64,000 nucleotides of DNA from Pseudomonas umsongensis (GTDB taxonomy: Bacteria > Pseudomonadota > Gammaproteobacteria > Pseudomonadales > Pseudomonadaceae), in the NCBI RefSeq assembly GCF_002236105.1, contig NZ_NIWU01000002.1, positions 1-64,000 of the forward strand. Direction: 5' to 3'. The number at the start of each line of letters is the position of its first letter. The stretch's first letter is position 1. Below, one piece after another: positions 53,030 to 62,406 of the stretch. The notes under the pieces were generated by a model. The model worked only from the letters and a program-made list of their open reading frames with translations, ran no database searches and was not told the DNA's origin. Both the position numbers and the translations under genes were made by a program.

Positions 53030-53700
53030 TGGTCCTCCAGGATCAACACCACGAGGTCTTTCGGACCGTGGGCGCCGTAAGCCAGGACTTGCTCGATATC
53101 AGCGGTTTTCGACGGGCCGGAAACCAGCAAGGCGTTGGTCGGCATGCCCTGGGCCCATTCGAATTCCTGTTGTACCTGATAGAAGTTATCGCGGATTTCA
53201 CTGGCCTTGAGCAAGGCGAAATGCACCGGCGGCGCCAGGCTCATGAGGCGCGGTTCTTCTCGCGTCGGCCAGAGAATCAGGCTGCCCGTGGCGGCGATTG
53301 CGCCAAGGGTGGTGGTCAGGCTCGCCGGGGTGTCGTTGAACAGTTCTGCTTTCCATTCCTCAACCGGGCGGTCGTAGGCCTTGAGCGTCGGCAGGCCGGG
53401 ATTTTTCGCCCAGTGCTGCGAGACGCGTTGCCCGTGCGGCGTAGTCGGGGCGATCAACAGGCTGGGCAACTGGCGGTCTTGCAGCAGTGTTGCCAACAGG
53501 GTCGGCCAGTGCTCGCCCGAAGTCAGGTGGATTTCCGTGTGCACTGCTTCCATCAATTTGCGCAGTTGCGGGATGCGTTGATCGGGCGTGTAGGTATAGG
53601 GCTTTGTCACCAGTTCGACGTCGAAGTTGTCAGGCACCGGCGTGGTGCCTGTCAGGCTTTTGCGCAACTTGGTTAGGATATTTTGCTTGGCGCTCATCAA
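53026..53700 (-). CDS. lutC: Lactate utilization protein C (LUD domain)
   Basis: LutC, a 224-residue LUD-domain subunit of the LutABC iron-sulfur L-lactate oxidase. The conserved C-terminal part is ALLVSGPSKTADIEQVLAYGAHGPKDLVVLIL, and the core includes TTTLGAIAATGSLILWPTREEPRLMSLAPPVHFALL. It overlaps lutB by 4 nt and dld by 4 nt, so the operon is tightly coupled. Confidence 0.93.
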   Translation of the reverse strand: MMSAKQNILTKLRKSLTGTTPVPDNFDVELVTKPYTYTPDQRIPQLRKLMEAVHTEIHLTSGEHWPTLLATLLQDRQLPSLLIAPTTPHGQRVSQHWAKNPGLPTLKAYDRPVEEWKAELFNDTPASLTTTLGAIAATGSLILWPTREEPRLMSLAPPVHFALLKASEIRDNFYQVQQEFEWAQGMPTNALLVSGPSKTADIEQVLAYGAHGPKDLVVLILEDQ

Positions 53701-55151
53701 CGATCTCCCTGTTTGGCCAGATGCTCGCGAGCCATGTCATGCAGTGAGCGGGCGGCGGGTTTCGGGGCACTGTGGTTCTGCGTCCATGGTCCGACATTGC
53801 TCGGCGTAAGGGCACGCAGGCGAGTTGCGGCCAAAGCGAACAGGCGATAAAGCGTCGGTGAACTGTTGAGCCTGGCCCAGGCGTTCCAGATGAATCGTTC
53901 CTTGCGCGAGTACTTGCTGCCCTGGCCACGCATCACTTGATCCGGGCTGTCCGGCGCTTTCACGTTCTCTTCGCGCAAACGGCGCAGCAAAGACGGGATC
54001 GGGATTTTGACCGGGCACACTTCGCCGCAGGCACCGCACAGCGAAGAGGCGCTCGGATGATCCGGGACTTTCGCCAGGCCGACCATGTGCGGGGTGATGA
54101 TTTTGCCGATAGGGCCGGGGTAGACCTCGCCGTAGGCATGGCCGCCGATTCGAGTGTAGACCGGGCAATGATTCATGCAGGCGCCGCAGCGGATGCAGTT
54201 CAAGGTCTGGCGCAGTTCGCTGTCGGCAAACGCCTGGCTGCGACCGTTGTCGAGCAGGACCAGGTGCACTTCCTGCGGGCCGTCGAGCTCATGTTCCTTG
54301 CGCGGACCGGAGATCATGTTGACGTAGGTGGTGATCGGGATGCCCAGGGCCGAGCGGGTCAGCAACGACAGCAGCGGCACTACGTCGCGCAGGTTCTCTA
54401 CGACTTTCTCGATGCCGGTGACGGCGATGTGCACCGGTGGCACAGTGGTCGTCATGCGGCCGTTGCCTTCGTTTTCCACCAGCAACAAGGTGCCGGTTTC
54501 GGCCACGGCGAAGTTGACGCCGGAGACGCCGATGTCCGCTTCGAAGAACTTCTGCCGCAGGACCCTGCGACCGATCTGAATGAGTTGGTCAACGTCCTTG
54601 GTGTATTCCACGCCAAGTTTGTCGTGGAACAAGGACGCGACCTGACCGGCGTTCTTGTGGATCGCCGGCATGATTATGTGTGAAGGCTTCTCGTGGTCGA
54701 GCTGGACGATGTACTCGCCCATGTCCGATTCCAGGCATTCAATGCCCTGTTCAGCGAGGACGTGGTTCATCTCCATTTCTTCGCTGACCATCGATTTACC
54801 CTTGATCACTTGCCGCCCCTCGTGAGCGCGGATGATCGACAGGACGATGCCATTGGCTTCGTCCACCGTTTCCGCCCAGTGCACTGTCACACCGTTGCGG
54901 GTCAGGTTCTGTTCAAGTTGCTCGAGCAAATCGGGCAACTTCGATAACGCACGGGCGCGGACAGCATTGCCCAGCGCTCGCAGATGTTCTCTTTCGTGAG
55001 CATCGCTGAAAGCCGCTGCCCGTTTGGTCATCAGTGAATCCATCGCCTTGCGGAAGTTGCCCCGCAATTGCGCGTCACCCAGCGCCTCGTGCGCCCGGGT
55101 GCGAAAGTCTTCTTCTACGGCGACCGTAGGAATAATCTCGGCGGCACTCAT
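53697..55151 (-). CDS. lutB: Lactate utilization protein B (LUD domain and ferredoxin)
   Basis: LutB, a 484-residue iron-sulfur subunit of the L-lactate oxidase. The N-terminal LUD domain (VHWAETVDEANGIVLSIIRAHEGRQVIKGKSMVSEE, VNFAVAETGTLLLVENEGNGRM) is followed by two 4Fe-4S motifs (CIRCGACMNHCPVYTRIGGHAYG near 317; CGACGEVCPVKIPI near 373) and a C-terminal DUF3390-like tail. The ATG at 55151 (MSAAEIIPTV) has CCGGAGGTG upstream and overlaps lutA by 4 nt; the longer reading to 55250 is not used. Confidence 0.94.
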   Translation of the reverse strand: MSAAEIIPTVAVEEDFRTRAHEALGDAQLRGNFRKAMDSLMTKRAAAFSDAHEREHLRALGNAVRARALSKLPDLLEQLEQNLTRNGVTVHWAETVDEANGIVLSIIRAHEGRQVIKGKSMVSEEMEMNHVLAEQGIECLESDMGEYIVQLDHEKPSHIIMPAIHKNAGQVASLFHDKLGVEYTKDVDQLIQIGRRVLRQKFFEADIGVSGVNFAVAETGTLLLVENEGNGRMTTTVPPVHIAVTGIEKVVENLRDVVPLLSLLTRSALGIPITTYVNMISGPRKEHELDGPQEVHLVLLDNGRSQAFADSELRQTLNCIRCGACMNHCPVYTRIGGHAYGEVYPGPIGKIITPHMVGLAKVPDHPSASSLCGACGEVCPVKIPIPSLLRRLREENVKAPDSPDQVMRGQGSKYSRKERFIWNAWARLNSSPTLYRLFALAATRLRALTPSNVGPWTQNHSAPKPAARSLHDMAREHLAKQGDR

Positions 55152-55972
55152 TGGGCACCTCCGGTACGCTGCCAGAGGAAGCTGGCCAGGTGTTGACCGC
55201 GCAGCGCTTCTTTCTGTTTCTCCAGCGAGCCGTTGATGTTCATCAGGCAACCGCAGTCGGCACTGAGTACCTGGTGCGCGCCGGATTCTTTCAACGAGCG
55301 GGTCTTGTCAGCCACCATCGCCCCGGAAATATCTGGCATACGGACGCTGAAAGTCCCACCAAAGCCACAGCATTCGCTTTCGTGGCTGTGTTCGACCCGC
55401 TCCACGTTGCCCAGTTGCGACAATAGCTCGCGGCCGTGCAGGTGGGTGTTCATCTCACGGCGTGCCGAACACGACGTGTGCAACGCTACCTTCACCGGCA
55501 TGCCGCTGTCCTTGAACTGCACCTTGCAGACAAACAACAGAAACTCGGCCAGTTCATAGGTCCTGGCAGCCAGTGCCTGAACCTGTTGCAAGGTGTCCGG
55601 CTCATCCTTGAACAAGTCGGCATAGTGTTCACGCAACATGCCCGCGCAGGAACCCGAAGGTACCACCACCGGATAATCCCCGGCGAACAGCGCCAGTTGC
55701 GAGCGCGCGACGGTCCTGGCCTGCTCGGTGTAGCCCGAGGTGTAGGCCGGTTGACCGCAGCAGCTTTGCCCTTGCGGGTACTCGACACGAATGCCCTCGC
55801 GTTCCAGCAGGTGGATCGCGTCCATTCCGGCTTGCGGGTAGAACAGATCCACTACGCAGGTCCCGAACAGGTACACCCGTTGAGGTTTCTCGCTGGGGTA
55901 TTGCCGAGGCTCGGGCAGTGGCGGGGCGACACGGGTCGCATTCGGCACAGCGTTGTAAAAAAGCTCGCTCAT
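55148..55972 (-). CDS. lutA: Lactate utilization protein A (CCG-domain Fe-S protein)
   Basis: LutA, a 274-residue protein with two CCG domains that bind iron-sulfur clusters: RVYLFGTCVVDLFYPQAGMDAI and SCCGQPAYTSGY in the first half, SCSARREMNTH and ESECCGFGGTFSVRMPDISGAMV in the second. With LutB and LutC it oxidises L-lactate to pyruvate. It starts about 145 bp after lldP. Because no lldD (flavin L-lactate dehydrogenase) gene is present here, LutABC is presumably the L-lactate enzyme of this operon. Confidence 0.94.
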   Translation of the reverse strand: MSELFYNAVPNATRVAPPLPEPRQYPSEKPQRVYLFGTCVVDLFYPQAGMDAIHLLEREGIRVEYPQGQSCCGQPAYTSGYTEQARTVARSQLALFAGDYPVVVPSGSCAGMLREHYADLFKDEPDTLQQVQALAARTYELAEFLLFVCKVQFKDSGMPVKVALHTSCSARREMNTHLHGRELLSQLGNVERVEHSHESECCGFGGTFSVRMPDISGAMVADKTRSLKESGAHQVLSADCGCLMNINGSLEKQKEALRGQHLASFLWQRTGGAQ

Positions 55973-56067
55973 CAGGCGTGTCTCTCGGCCGGTTATCCGT
56001 CCGTCGAGGCCACTGAATATAGAGAGAAAATCTTTCAGCAGCCTTGCAGACCGGGTAGTGAATAGCT

Positions 56068-56098
56068 GACGCCGGGGTCGTGGCCCGGCGTCGTTTTT
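56068..56098 (+). terminator. Intrinsic-terminator-like hairpin on the + strand, between lldP and lutA
   Basis: GACGCCGGGG-tcgtgg-CCCGGCGTC followed by GTTTTT. Its T-run lies on the + strand, opposite to the operon's direction, so it would stop an antisense transcript rather than the lactate mRNA. Confidence 0.55.
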
Positions 56099-56116
56099 CC
56101 ATGTCGCTTGTAGCGC

Positions 56117-57811
56117 TTAGTGCACCAGCATGCCGGTGAACCAGTAGGCCTGGGCCAGGGTGATCAGGCCGACAATCGTTGCAAAGAACAGGCTGTGCTT
56201 GAGGGTGAAGCGGAACAGGTCCGATTCCTTGCCCACCAGGCCGGTTGCCGCACAGGCCACGGCGATCGATTGTGGCGAGATCATCTTGCCGGTCACGCCA
56301 CCGCTGGTGTTCGCTGCCACCAGCAAGGTGTCGTTGACGCCGATCTGGTGGGCGGTGGTCGCCTGCAACGAACTGAACAGCGCGTTGGACGAGGTATCGG
56401 AGCCGGTCAGGAACACGCCCAGCCAGCCGAGGAACGGCGAGAAGAACGGGAAGGCTGCGCCTGTACCGGCCAGGACCAGGGCCATGGTCGACGACATGCC
56501 CGAGTAGTTGGTGACAAACGCGAAGGCCAACACCATGCCGATGGACAGGATCGGCCAGCGCAGTTCGTAGAAGGTCTCTTTCAAAGTGGTCAGACCAGTT
56601 TTGAGGTTGATCTTCAGGACCAGCATCGAGATCAGCGCCGAGAAGAAAATCGCGGTGCCGGTGGCGGAGATCGGGTCAAGCTTGAACACCGCCGGGAGGG
56701 CAGTCGGCGCGGCCACGATCGGTGCCACCTTGATTACCAACTGGTCCAGGTGCGGGATGGCGAAATTGAACACGAAGCTGTACATCGAGCCGCCCGCGGC
56801 AAACATCGCCTTGAATGGCTTGAGCGTCCAGATGGTCACCAGCACGGTCAGGATCAGGAACGGCGACCAGGCCTTGAAAATCTCCCCGAGGCTGTAAGGC
56901 GAAGCCACGGTGGTACGCTTCTGGCCGAAACCACCGACGCTGGCGCTGACCACGGAAGCCGAGACGGCGCCGACGATGTGTTGGCCGGCAGCGCGTTTTG
57001 GCTGCCAGACCTTCAGGAACAGGGTCAGGGAAACCAGGCTGGCCAGGGCCGACGTGATGTCCGGCAGTTCCGGGCCGATGAAGTTGGAGGTGAAGTATTG
57101 GGTCACGGCAAAGCTCAAGCCCGCGACCAGCGCTGCCGGCCAGGTTTCTCGCACGCCGCGCAGGCCATCCATCATGAACACCAGCCAGAATGGCACGAAC
57201 AACGACAGCAGCGGCAACTGGCGACCGGTCATGGCGCCAATCTTGAAGGCGTCGATGCCGGTCACTTGCCCGGCCACGATGATCGGAATACCCAGGGCGC
57301 CGAAGGCGACCGGCGCGGTGTTCGCGATCAGGCACAGGCCCGCGGCGTACAGCGGGTTGAAGCCCAGCCCTACGAGCAGTGCGGCGGTAATCGCCACCGG
57401 TGCGCCGAAACCGGCCGCACCTTCGAGGAAGGCGCCGAAGCAGAAGCCGATCAACAGGACTTGCAGGCGCTGGTCGTCGGTAATCGACAGCACCGAGCTG
57501 CGGATCACTTCGAACTGGCCACTCTTGACCGTCAGTTTGTAGAGGAACACGGCCGCCACGATGATCCAGGCGATTGGCCACAGACCGTAGGCGAAACCAT
57601 ACCCGGCGGCGGCGAACGCCATGTCGACTGGCATCTTGAAGGCAATGATTGCCACCAGGATCGACAAGGCCAGGGTGATGCTGCCAGCCACGTGTCCTTT
57701 GAGGCGGAACACGGCCAGGGCCAGGAAGAAAAACACGATGGGAATAACGGCTGCGAGTGCGGACAGGCCGAGGCTGCCGAGCGGGCTGTAGAGCTGTTGC
57801 CAGGTTTGCAT
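56117..57811 (-). CDS. lldP: L-lactate permease
   Basis: LldP imports L- and D-lactate (and glycolate) with protons. The 564-residue protein has about 13-14 membrane segments, with the family stretches [42 protein letters not shown], and [25 protein letters not shown]. It heads the operon lldP-lutA-lutB-lutC-dld. Its start lies about 260 bp from the divergent lldR start, with a palindromic operator 53 bp upstream. Confidence 0.96.
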   Translation of the reverse strand: MQTWQQLYSPLGSLGLSALAAVIPIVFFFLALAVFRLKGHVAGSITLALSILVAIIAFKMPVDMAFAAAGYGFAYGLWPIAWIIVAAVFLYKLTVKSGQFEVIRSSVLSITDDQRLQVLLIGFCFGAFLEGAAGFGAPVAITAALLVGLGFNPLYAAGLCLIANTAPVAFGALGIPIIVAGQVTGIDAFKIGAMTGRQLPLLSLFVPFWLVFMMDGLRGVRETWPAALVAGLSFAVTQYFTSNFIGPELPDITSALASLVSLTLFLKVWQPKRAAGQHIVGAVSASVVSASVGGFGQKRTTVASPYSLGEIFKAWSPFLILTVLVTIWTLKPFKAMFAAGGSMYSFVFNFAIPHLDQLVIKVAPIVAAPTALPAVFKLDPISATGTAIFFSALISMLVLKINLKTGLTTLKETFYELRWPILSIGMVLAFAFVTNYSGMSSTMALVLAGTGAAFPFFSPFLGWLGVFLTGSDTSSNALFSSLQATTAHQIGVNDTLLVAANTSGGVTGKMISPQSIAVACAATGLVGKESDLFRFTLKHSLFFATIVGLITLAQAYWFTGMLVH

Positions 57812-57863
57812 ATGGGGTGGCCCCTAATTGTTGTTGGTCAGGCACTGATCAGCGTTCTTGGTT

Positions 57864-57880
57864 AATTGGTAATACCAATT
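57864..57880. promoter_or_regulatory. Perfect 17-bp palindrome, putative LldR operator
   Basis: AATTGGTAATACCAATT is symmetric throughout and contains the TGGT-NNN-ACCA core recognised by FadR-subfamily GntR regulators such as LldR and PdhR. It lies 53 bp upstream of lldP and about 195 bp upstream of lldR, so it probably overlaps the lldP promoter. LldR binding is inference from family knowledge and position. Confidence 0.8.
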
Positions 57881-58074
57881 TACAATCGCTGTTGGCTAGG
57901 GTAAAAGCGTTGTAGGCGGTGTGTCAATTTGCCGCCCTAAAACTTTTGTCGTAGGCAGGGATTTGCAGAAGGTCTGGCCCGTTTGGGTAATGGTCGCTTG
58001 GCAGGTGCCTGCGTAGCCTGGATAGGCCAGAATAGAGCCCCGGCGCGCCGTCGGGATGGTGGAGAAATCGAGTT

Positions 58075-58842
58075 ATGGGGTTTGATCAGATTCGGCAGCG
58101 CCGTTTGTCTGACGATATTGTCGAGCAGCTCGAGGGCATGATCCTTGAGGGCACGCTGAAAGCCGGTGAACGCCTGCCGGCGGAACGCGCGCTGGCCGAG
58201 CAATTTGGTGTCTCTCGACCTTCGTTGCGCGAAGCTATTCAGAAGTTGACCGCCAAGGGGCTGCTGGTCAGCCGTCAAGGTGGCGGCAATTATGTGGTGG
58301 AATCCCTGGGCACGACGTTCAGTGATCCGCTGTTGCATCTGCTGGAAAGCAACCCCGAAGCGCAGCGCGATCTGCTGGAGTTTCGCCACACGCTGGAAGC
58401 GTCCTGCGCCTATTACGCAGCGCTACGTGCCACCGACGTTGACCGCGAGCGACTGGCTGCCGCGTTCAATCAATTGCAGGACTGCTATTCGCGTCACGAT
58501 GAAGTCAGTCGGGCGGAGGAGGGCGCGGCGGATGCAAATTTTCATCTGGCGATTGCCGAAGCCAGTCATAACGCGGTGCTTCTGCACACCATTCGCGGGT
58601 TGTTCGACCTGCTCAAGCGCAATGTGGTCACGAACATTGGCGGCATGTACAAACAGCGTACAGAGACCCGCGACATGCTGATTACGCAGCACCGGGAGCT
58701 GTATCAGGCAATTATCGAAGGCAGGGCGGAACAGGCCCGGGAAGTCTCCAGTCGACACATTCTGTATGTGCAGGAGGTGCTGGAGGAGGTGCGTCAGGAA
58801 GTGCAGCGCGTGGCTCGGGCGGAGCGGCGCAAGGGGATGTAG
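58075..58842 (+). CDS. lldR: GntR/FadR-family regulator of lactate utilization
   Basis: LldR, a 255-residue FadR-subfamily GntR regulator. The winged HTH is in the first 75 residues (RLSDDIVEQLEGMILEGTLKAGERLPAERALAEQFGVSRPSLREAIQKLTAKGLL), followed by an FCD ligand domain (residues about 90-225). Divergent from lldP. In other Pseudomonas, LldR represses the lactate genes and L- or D-lactate relieves it. GGAG lies 9 nt before the ATG. Confidence 0.92.
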   Translation: MGFDQIRQRRLSDDIVEQLEGMILEGTLKAGERLPAERALAEQFGVSRPSLREAIQKLTAKGLLVSRQGGGNYVVESLGTTFSDPLLHLLESNPEAQRDLLEFRHTLEASCAYYAALRATDVDRERLAAAFNQLQDCYSRHDEVSRAEEGAADANFHLAIAEASHNAVLLHTIRGLFDLLKRNVVTNIGGMYKQRTETRDMLITQHRELYQAIIEGRAEQAREVSSRHILYVQEVLEEVRQEVQRVARAERRKGM

Positions 58843-58850
58843 TCAGCTGG

Positions 58851-58958
58851 TGATCGTTCCCACGCTCTGCGTGGGAATGCGGCAATGGACGCTCTGCATT
58901 CGCTTTGTGACGCGGAGCGTCACGGGATGCATTCCCACGCAGAGCGTGGGAACGATCA
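58851..58958. repeat. 108-bp palindromic repeat of the TGATCGTTCCCACGC class
   Basis: The first 30 bp (58851-58880) and the last 30 bp (58929-58958) are perfect reverse complements. An inner pair GACGCTC/GAGCGTC continues the fold. Each 30-bp arm is itself a hairpin (CCCACGC-TCT-GCGTGGG). A short version lies at 34051. This is a third repeat family in the window. Confidence 0.9.
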
Positions 58959-58968
58959 GTGCAAGGAA

Positions 58969-59451
58969 TTAATCTTCCTTGCCCTTGTTGCGCACCGCGC
59001 GCTGCAATTCGCGCCCGGCGTCGCGTTCGCGCTCGGTGTCGCGCTTGTCGTATTCCTTCTTGCCCTTGCCCAGAGCAATTTCGCACTTGACCATGTGCTT
59101 GCTCCAGTACCAGGACAGGCACACGCAGGCGTAGCCTTTTTGCTGCACGGCAGCGGCGAGCTTTTCCAGCTCCCGCCGGTTGAGCAGCAATTTTCGCGTG
59201 CGCACCGGATCGGCGATGACGTGGGTGCTGGCGGTCGTCAGGGGCGTGATATGACTGCCGAGCAGCCAGGCTTCGCCATCCTTGAGCAGTACGTAACTGT
59301 CAACCAGTTGCAACTTGCTTGCCCGCAGACTTTTTACTTCCCAGCCGGCCAGGACCAGACCAGCCTCGAACCGATGTTCGATGAAGTAATCGTGTCGCGC
59401 CTTTTTATTTTGCGCGATGGTCCCTGTTGGGTGTTTCTTCTGTTTAGCCAT
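58969..59451 (-). CDS. smpB: SsrA-binding protein SmpB
   Basis: SmpB binds the tRNA-like end of tmRNA and is needed for trans-translation. The 160-residue product shows the family segments [57 protein letters not shown], and a basic C-terminal tail ([16 protein letters not shown]). The start at 59451 ([10 protein letters not shown]) is the family's usual one; the upstream extension to 59625 is antisense to the transporter gene's promoter. Confidence 0.97.
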   Translation of the reverse strand: MAKQKKHPTGTIAQNKKARHDYFIEHRFEAGLVLAGWEVKSLRASKLQLVDSYVLLKDGEAWLLGSHITPLTTASTHVIADPVRTRKLLLNRRELEKLAAAVQQKGYACVCLSWYWSKHMVKCEIALGKGKKEYDKRDTERERDAGRELQRAVRNKGKED

Positions 59452-59569
59452 AGGGGCGGCATTATAGGGAGTTGCACGCGAGTCGGCTACGGGATTGCTA
59501 CATGCTTGAGTAGGTTGATTGAATCCCGGACAATGCGGCCTCTTTTTTGAACGCTTGGTCGTAATATAG

Positions 59570-60973
59570 ATGTCGACAGACAAGGTTTCTGTCCACGGCA
59601 GTTGGGCTAGCCGTTGGGTTTTCATACTCGCCGCGACCGGTTCGGCCGTGGGCCTGGGTAGTATCTGGAAATTCCCCTACATGGTTGGCGTCTACGGCGG
59701 CGGCGCTTTCGTGCTGATGTTCCTGGCCTGTATCGCCTTGATCGGCGTGCCGGTCATGCTCGCCGAAACCCTGATTGGCCGGCGTGCCCGGCAGAGCCCG
59801 GCCAATGCCTTGAAGGTGCTGGCGCTGGAAGCGGGCCATTCGACAAAATGGTCCTGGGGTGCTTTTGCCGGAATGATCACGGCATTGTTGATCCTGTCTT
59901 TCTATAGTGTCGTCGGCGGCTGGTCGCTGGACTACATCATCGATATGGGTCGTGGCGACTTCCAGGGAGCGACTCCCGATCAGGTGGGGGCGTACTTTGG
60001 CAATGTGATTGCCGATCCCTGGCGCCTGACACTTTGGCACACGATTTTTATGCTGCTGTCTGCGGTGGTGATCGCAAAAGGCGTGGTCGCGGGGCTTGAA
60101 CGCAGTCTGCGGATCATGATGCCGTTGCTGTTCGTGATGATCCTTGTGTTGCTGGGCTACAGCATGACCACCGGGCATTTCATGGAAGGCGTGCATTTCA
60201 TGTTCGACTTCCACCCGGAAAAAGTCCTCGACGGCTTGCTGCCGGCCATGGGGCACGCCTTCTTTTCCCTGAGCGTCGGTGTCGGTTCGATCATGATCTA
60301 CGGCGCCTACATGCCCAAGCATTCGTCGATCTCCGGGACCATCGTTGGCGTGGCGCTGCTGGATACCTTTGTGTCCCTGGTGGCTGGCCTGGCGCTGTTT
60401 CCGATTGTATTTGCCGGAGGGTTGAACCCAAGCGAAGGCCCTGGCCTGATGTTTGTCAGCCTGCCATATGCCTTTGGCAACGTAGCGTTTGGCCAGTTGA
60501 TGGGCGTAGTGTTCTTCGTGCTGGTCGCGATTGCAGCCTGGAGTTCGGCCATATCCTTGCTCGAACCCATGGTGGCTTACCTGGTGGAGCGCTCGAAAAT
60601 CAGTCGAACCTGGGTCACCTTCTGGTTGGCCTTCAGTTGCTGGTTTGTCGGTCTGGGTACCGTGTTTTCCTTCAATGTCTGGAAACAAGCCAAGTTTTTC
60701 GTGAACGAAGACGGGCTGTTTCACCTCTATCAATGGGGTGCGGCGGGTGGTCTGGACTTCTTTGGCGTGATCGATTTCTTCACCTCACGGATCATGCTGC
60801 CGCTCGGTGGATTGTGTTTCGTGGTATTTGCAGGCTGGGTAATGGGGCGTGAAGCAGTGCGTGACGAGCTGTCGATGCGAAACCCGATGTTGTTTGCCTT
60901 GTCCTTGTTCTTGATGCGCTATGTGGCGCCAATCGGCATTCTCATAGTGTTTGCCGCCCAGCTCTGGAAGTGA
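59570..60973 (+). CDS. Sodium-dependent transporter (NSS/SNF family)
   Basis: A 467-residue neurotransmitter:sodium symporter-family protein with about 12 membrane segments. The sodium-site segments are [26 protein letters not shown] in TM1 and [17 protein letters not shown] in TM6. [24 protein letters not shown] is in TM8. Bacterial members usually carry amino acids. Start ATG lies between smpB and the transporter with about 120 bp of divergent promoter space. Confidence 0.9.
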   Translation: MSTDKVSVHGSWASRWVFILAATGSAVGLGSIWKFPYMVGVYGGGAFVLMFLACIALIGVPVMLAETLIGRRARQSPANALKVLALEAGHSTKWSWGAFAGMITALLILSFYSVVGGWSLDYIIDMGRGDFQGATPDQVGAYFGNVIADPWRLTLWHTIFMLLSAVVIAKGVVAGLERSLRIMMPLLFVMILVLLGYSMTTGHFMEGVHFMFDFHPEKVLDGLLPAMGHAFFSLSVGVGSIMIYGAYMPKHSSISGTIVGVALLDTFVSLVAGLALFPIVFAGGLNPSEGPGLMFVSLPYAFGNVAFGQLMGVVFFVLVAIAAWSSAISLLEPMVAYLVERSKISRTWVTFWLAFSCWFVGLGTVFSFNVWKQAKFFVNEDGLFHLYQWGAAGGLDFFGVIDFFTSRIMLPLGGLCFVVFAGWVMGREAVRDELSMRNPMLFALSLFLMRYVAPIGILIVFAAQLWK

Positions 60974-60980
60974 CGCTGAC

Positions 60981-61415
60981 ATGACGACACACATTTCACG
61001 TTCGGCGTTGCTGCCGTACCCCGCGCAAGCGCTGTATGACCTGGTCAACGACGTGGCGCGTTATCCGGAATTCCTGCCCTGGTGCTCTTCAGCTGAAGTG
61101 CTGGAAAGCTCTGCCGATCATATGCGCGCGAGCGTTGGCGTGGCCAAGGGCGGGCTCAGCCAGCATTTCGTGACGCGCAACACCCTGGTGCCCGGCCAGT
61201 CGATCGAGATGAACCTCGAGGAGGGACCGTTCACCCAGTTGCATGGCGTTTGGGTGTTCAAGCCGTTGGGTGAGAAGGCCTGCAAGATCAGCCTGGACCT
61301 GTCGTTCGATTATGCAGGGCCGATCATTCGCGCCACCCTGGGGCCGTTGTTCAATCAGGCAGCGAATACGCTGGTGGACGCGTTCTGCCAGCGCGCCAAG
61401 CAAATGCATGGTTGA
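60981..61415 (+). CDS. ratA: RatA-type (START/COQ10) protein
   Basis: A 144-residue polyketide-cyclase/START-fold protein of the RatA/COQ10 group: ALLPYPAQALYDLVNDVARYPEFLPWCSSAEVL and the end GPIIRATLGPLFNQAANTLVDAFCQRAKQM. E. coli RatA was described as a toxin blocking 70S assembly, while homologues of the same family act as ubiquinone-binding COQ10 proteins; which role applies here is unclear. The next gene, rnfH (ratB), overlaps its stop by 8 bp. Conserved smpB-ratA-rnfH-bamE order supports the name. Confidence 0.9.
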   Translation: MTTHISRSALLPYPAQALYDLVNDVARYPEFLPWCSSAEVLESSADHMRASVGVAKGGLSQHFVTRNTLVPGQSIEMNLEEGPFTQLHGVWVFKPLGEKACKISLDLSFDYAGPIIRATLGPLFNQAANTLVDAFCQRAKQMHG

Positions 61416-61722
61416 GGCGATGATAGAAATCGAGGTGGTCTATACCGCCGTTGATCGTCAGCTGCTCTTGTCGGTGAGCGTGCCGGCAGGAACCACCGTT
61501 CGCGCCGCGTTGTTGAAGTCCGGCATGCATCAGGCTTTTCCTGAGCTGGACCTGTCGCAGTGTCCGGTGGGGATCTTCGGCAAGGTGATTGCCGATCCCG
61601 ACAGTCGTCCGGTTCAATCAGGTGATCGCATCGAGATCTACCGGCCGTTGCTGGCGGACCCGAAGGAAGTGCGTCGCCTGCGTGCGGCGAAGGCTGCCGA
61701 GGCCAAGGCCCGGAATCAGTAA
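61408..61722 (+). CDS. rnfH: RnfH family ubiquitin-fold protein (RatB)
   Basis: A 104-residue beta-grasp protein: IEIEVVYTAVDRQLLLSVSVPAGTTVRAALLKSG, FPELDLSQCPVGIFGKVI, and GDRIEIYRPLLADPKEVRRLRAAKAAEAKARN. The start at 61408 overlaps ratA; MIEIEV at 61420 is an alternative. The partner of RatA in the smpB-ratA-rnfH block. No activity is established for this family. Confidence 0.92.
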   Translation: MVEAMIEIEVVYTAVDRQLLLSVSVPAGTTVRAALLKSGMHQAFPELDLSQCPVGIFGKVIADPDSRPVQSGDRIEIYRPLLADPKEVRRLRAAKAAEAKARNQ

Positions 61723-61742
61723 GTCGGGTAAATGCCAGGCGT

Positions 61743-61772
61743 AAAAAAACCCGGACATGCCGGGTTTTTTTA
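61743..61772. terminator. Bidirectional terminator between rnfH and bamE
   Basis: AAAAAAACCCGG-acat-GCCGGGTTTTTTTA. Serves rnfH on the + strand and bamE on the - strand. Confidence 0.93.
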
Positions 61773-61781
61773 TGTCGCAAA

Positions 61782-62309
61782 TTATTGCGGCGAGGTTTCC
61801 AGAGGTTCTGGAGTCGGGACTGGCACGGTTTCGACACCGTCCACTTCCTTCTGGATCTGATCGAGCAACGAGCCAGGCTTGACCGGTTTTTCCGGTTTCG
61901 GCTGCTCGACCTGCTCTGCTGGCGCAGTCACGGTGGTGCCAGTGTCCTTGCCCAGAATGGCTTCGTCGCGGCTCATGCCAGGCATGAAATCGCCAGAGAG
62001 ACTGACAAGCTGGTCATTTGAGTTGAAGATAACGCTAATGCGTTCCTGTTGGCGTTCGCCGCCACCCGGTTGCAGGCTATACAGGTAATCCCAGCGATCG
62101 GCGTGGAACGTATCGGTCAGCAGGGGGTTGCCCATGATAAACCTTACTTGCTTACGGGTCATTCCCGGGCGTAACTGGTCTATCATGTCCTGCGTGACGA
62201 CATTGCCCTGCTGGATGTCGATTTTGTAAACCCCGGGGAATGAACAACCGGCGAGTGCGAGCAGTCCCACAAAGGTGAAACTGGTTAGCAAGAGCTTGGT
62301 GTTTTGCAT
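61782..62309 (-). CDS. bamE: Outer membrane assembly lipoprotein BamE
   Basis: BamE (SmpA/OmlA), a lipoprotein subunit of the BAM complex that inserts outer-membrane proteins. The lipobox is LALAGC with the lipidated cysteine near residue 22. The conserved core is [49 protein letters not shown]. Length 175 residues, with a Pro/Glu-rich C-terminal extension ([21 protein letters not shown]) longer than in E. coli. It is divergent from fur by about 98 bp, an arrangement known in Pseudomonas (omlA-fur). Confidence 0.95.
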   Translation of the reverse strand: MQNTKLLLTSFTFVGLLALAGCSFPGVYKIDIQQGNVVTQDMIDQLRPGMTRKQVRFIMGNPLLTDTFHADRWDYLYSLQPGGGERQQERISVIFNSNDQLVSLSGDFMPGMSRDEAILGKDTGTTVTAPAEQVEQPKPEKPVKPGSLLDQIQKEVDGVETVPVPTPEPLETSPQ

Positions 62310-62406
62310 CGGTGGGCGACTTCCACTATCTTGGCTGGGACAACGTAAACGCCGATCATACCCGCATTAAGAGAAGCTGCGAAGCAGCATCGCGAGAAAG
62401 CTGACC

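Noticed and set aside
56120-57865. Open frame antisense to lldP
   Set aside because: Shadow of a high-GC membrane-protein gene; lldP is clearly coding on the - strand.
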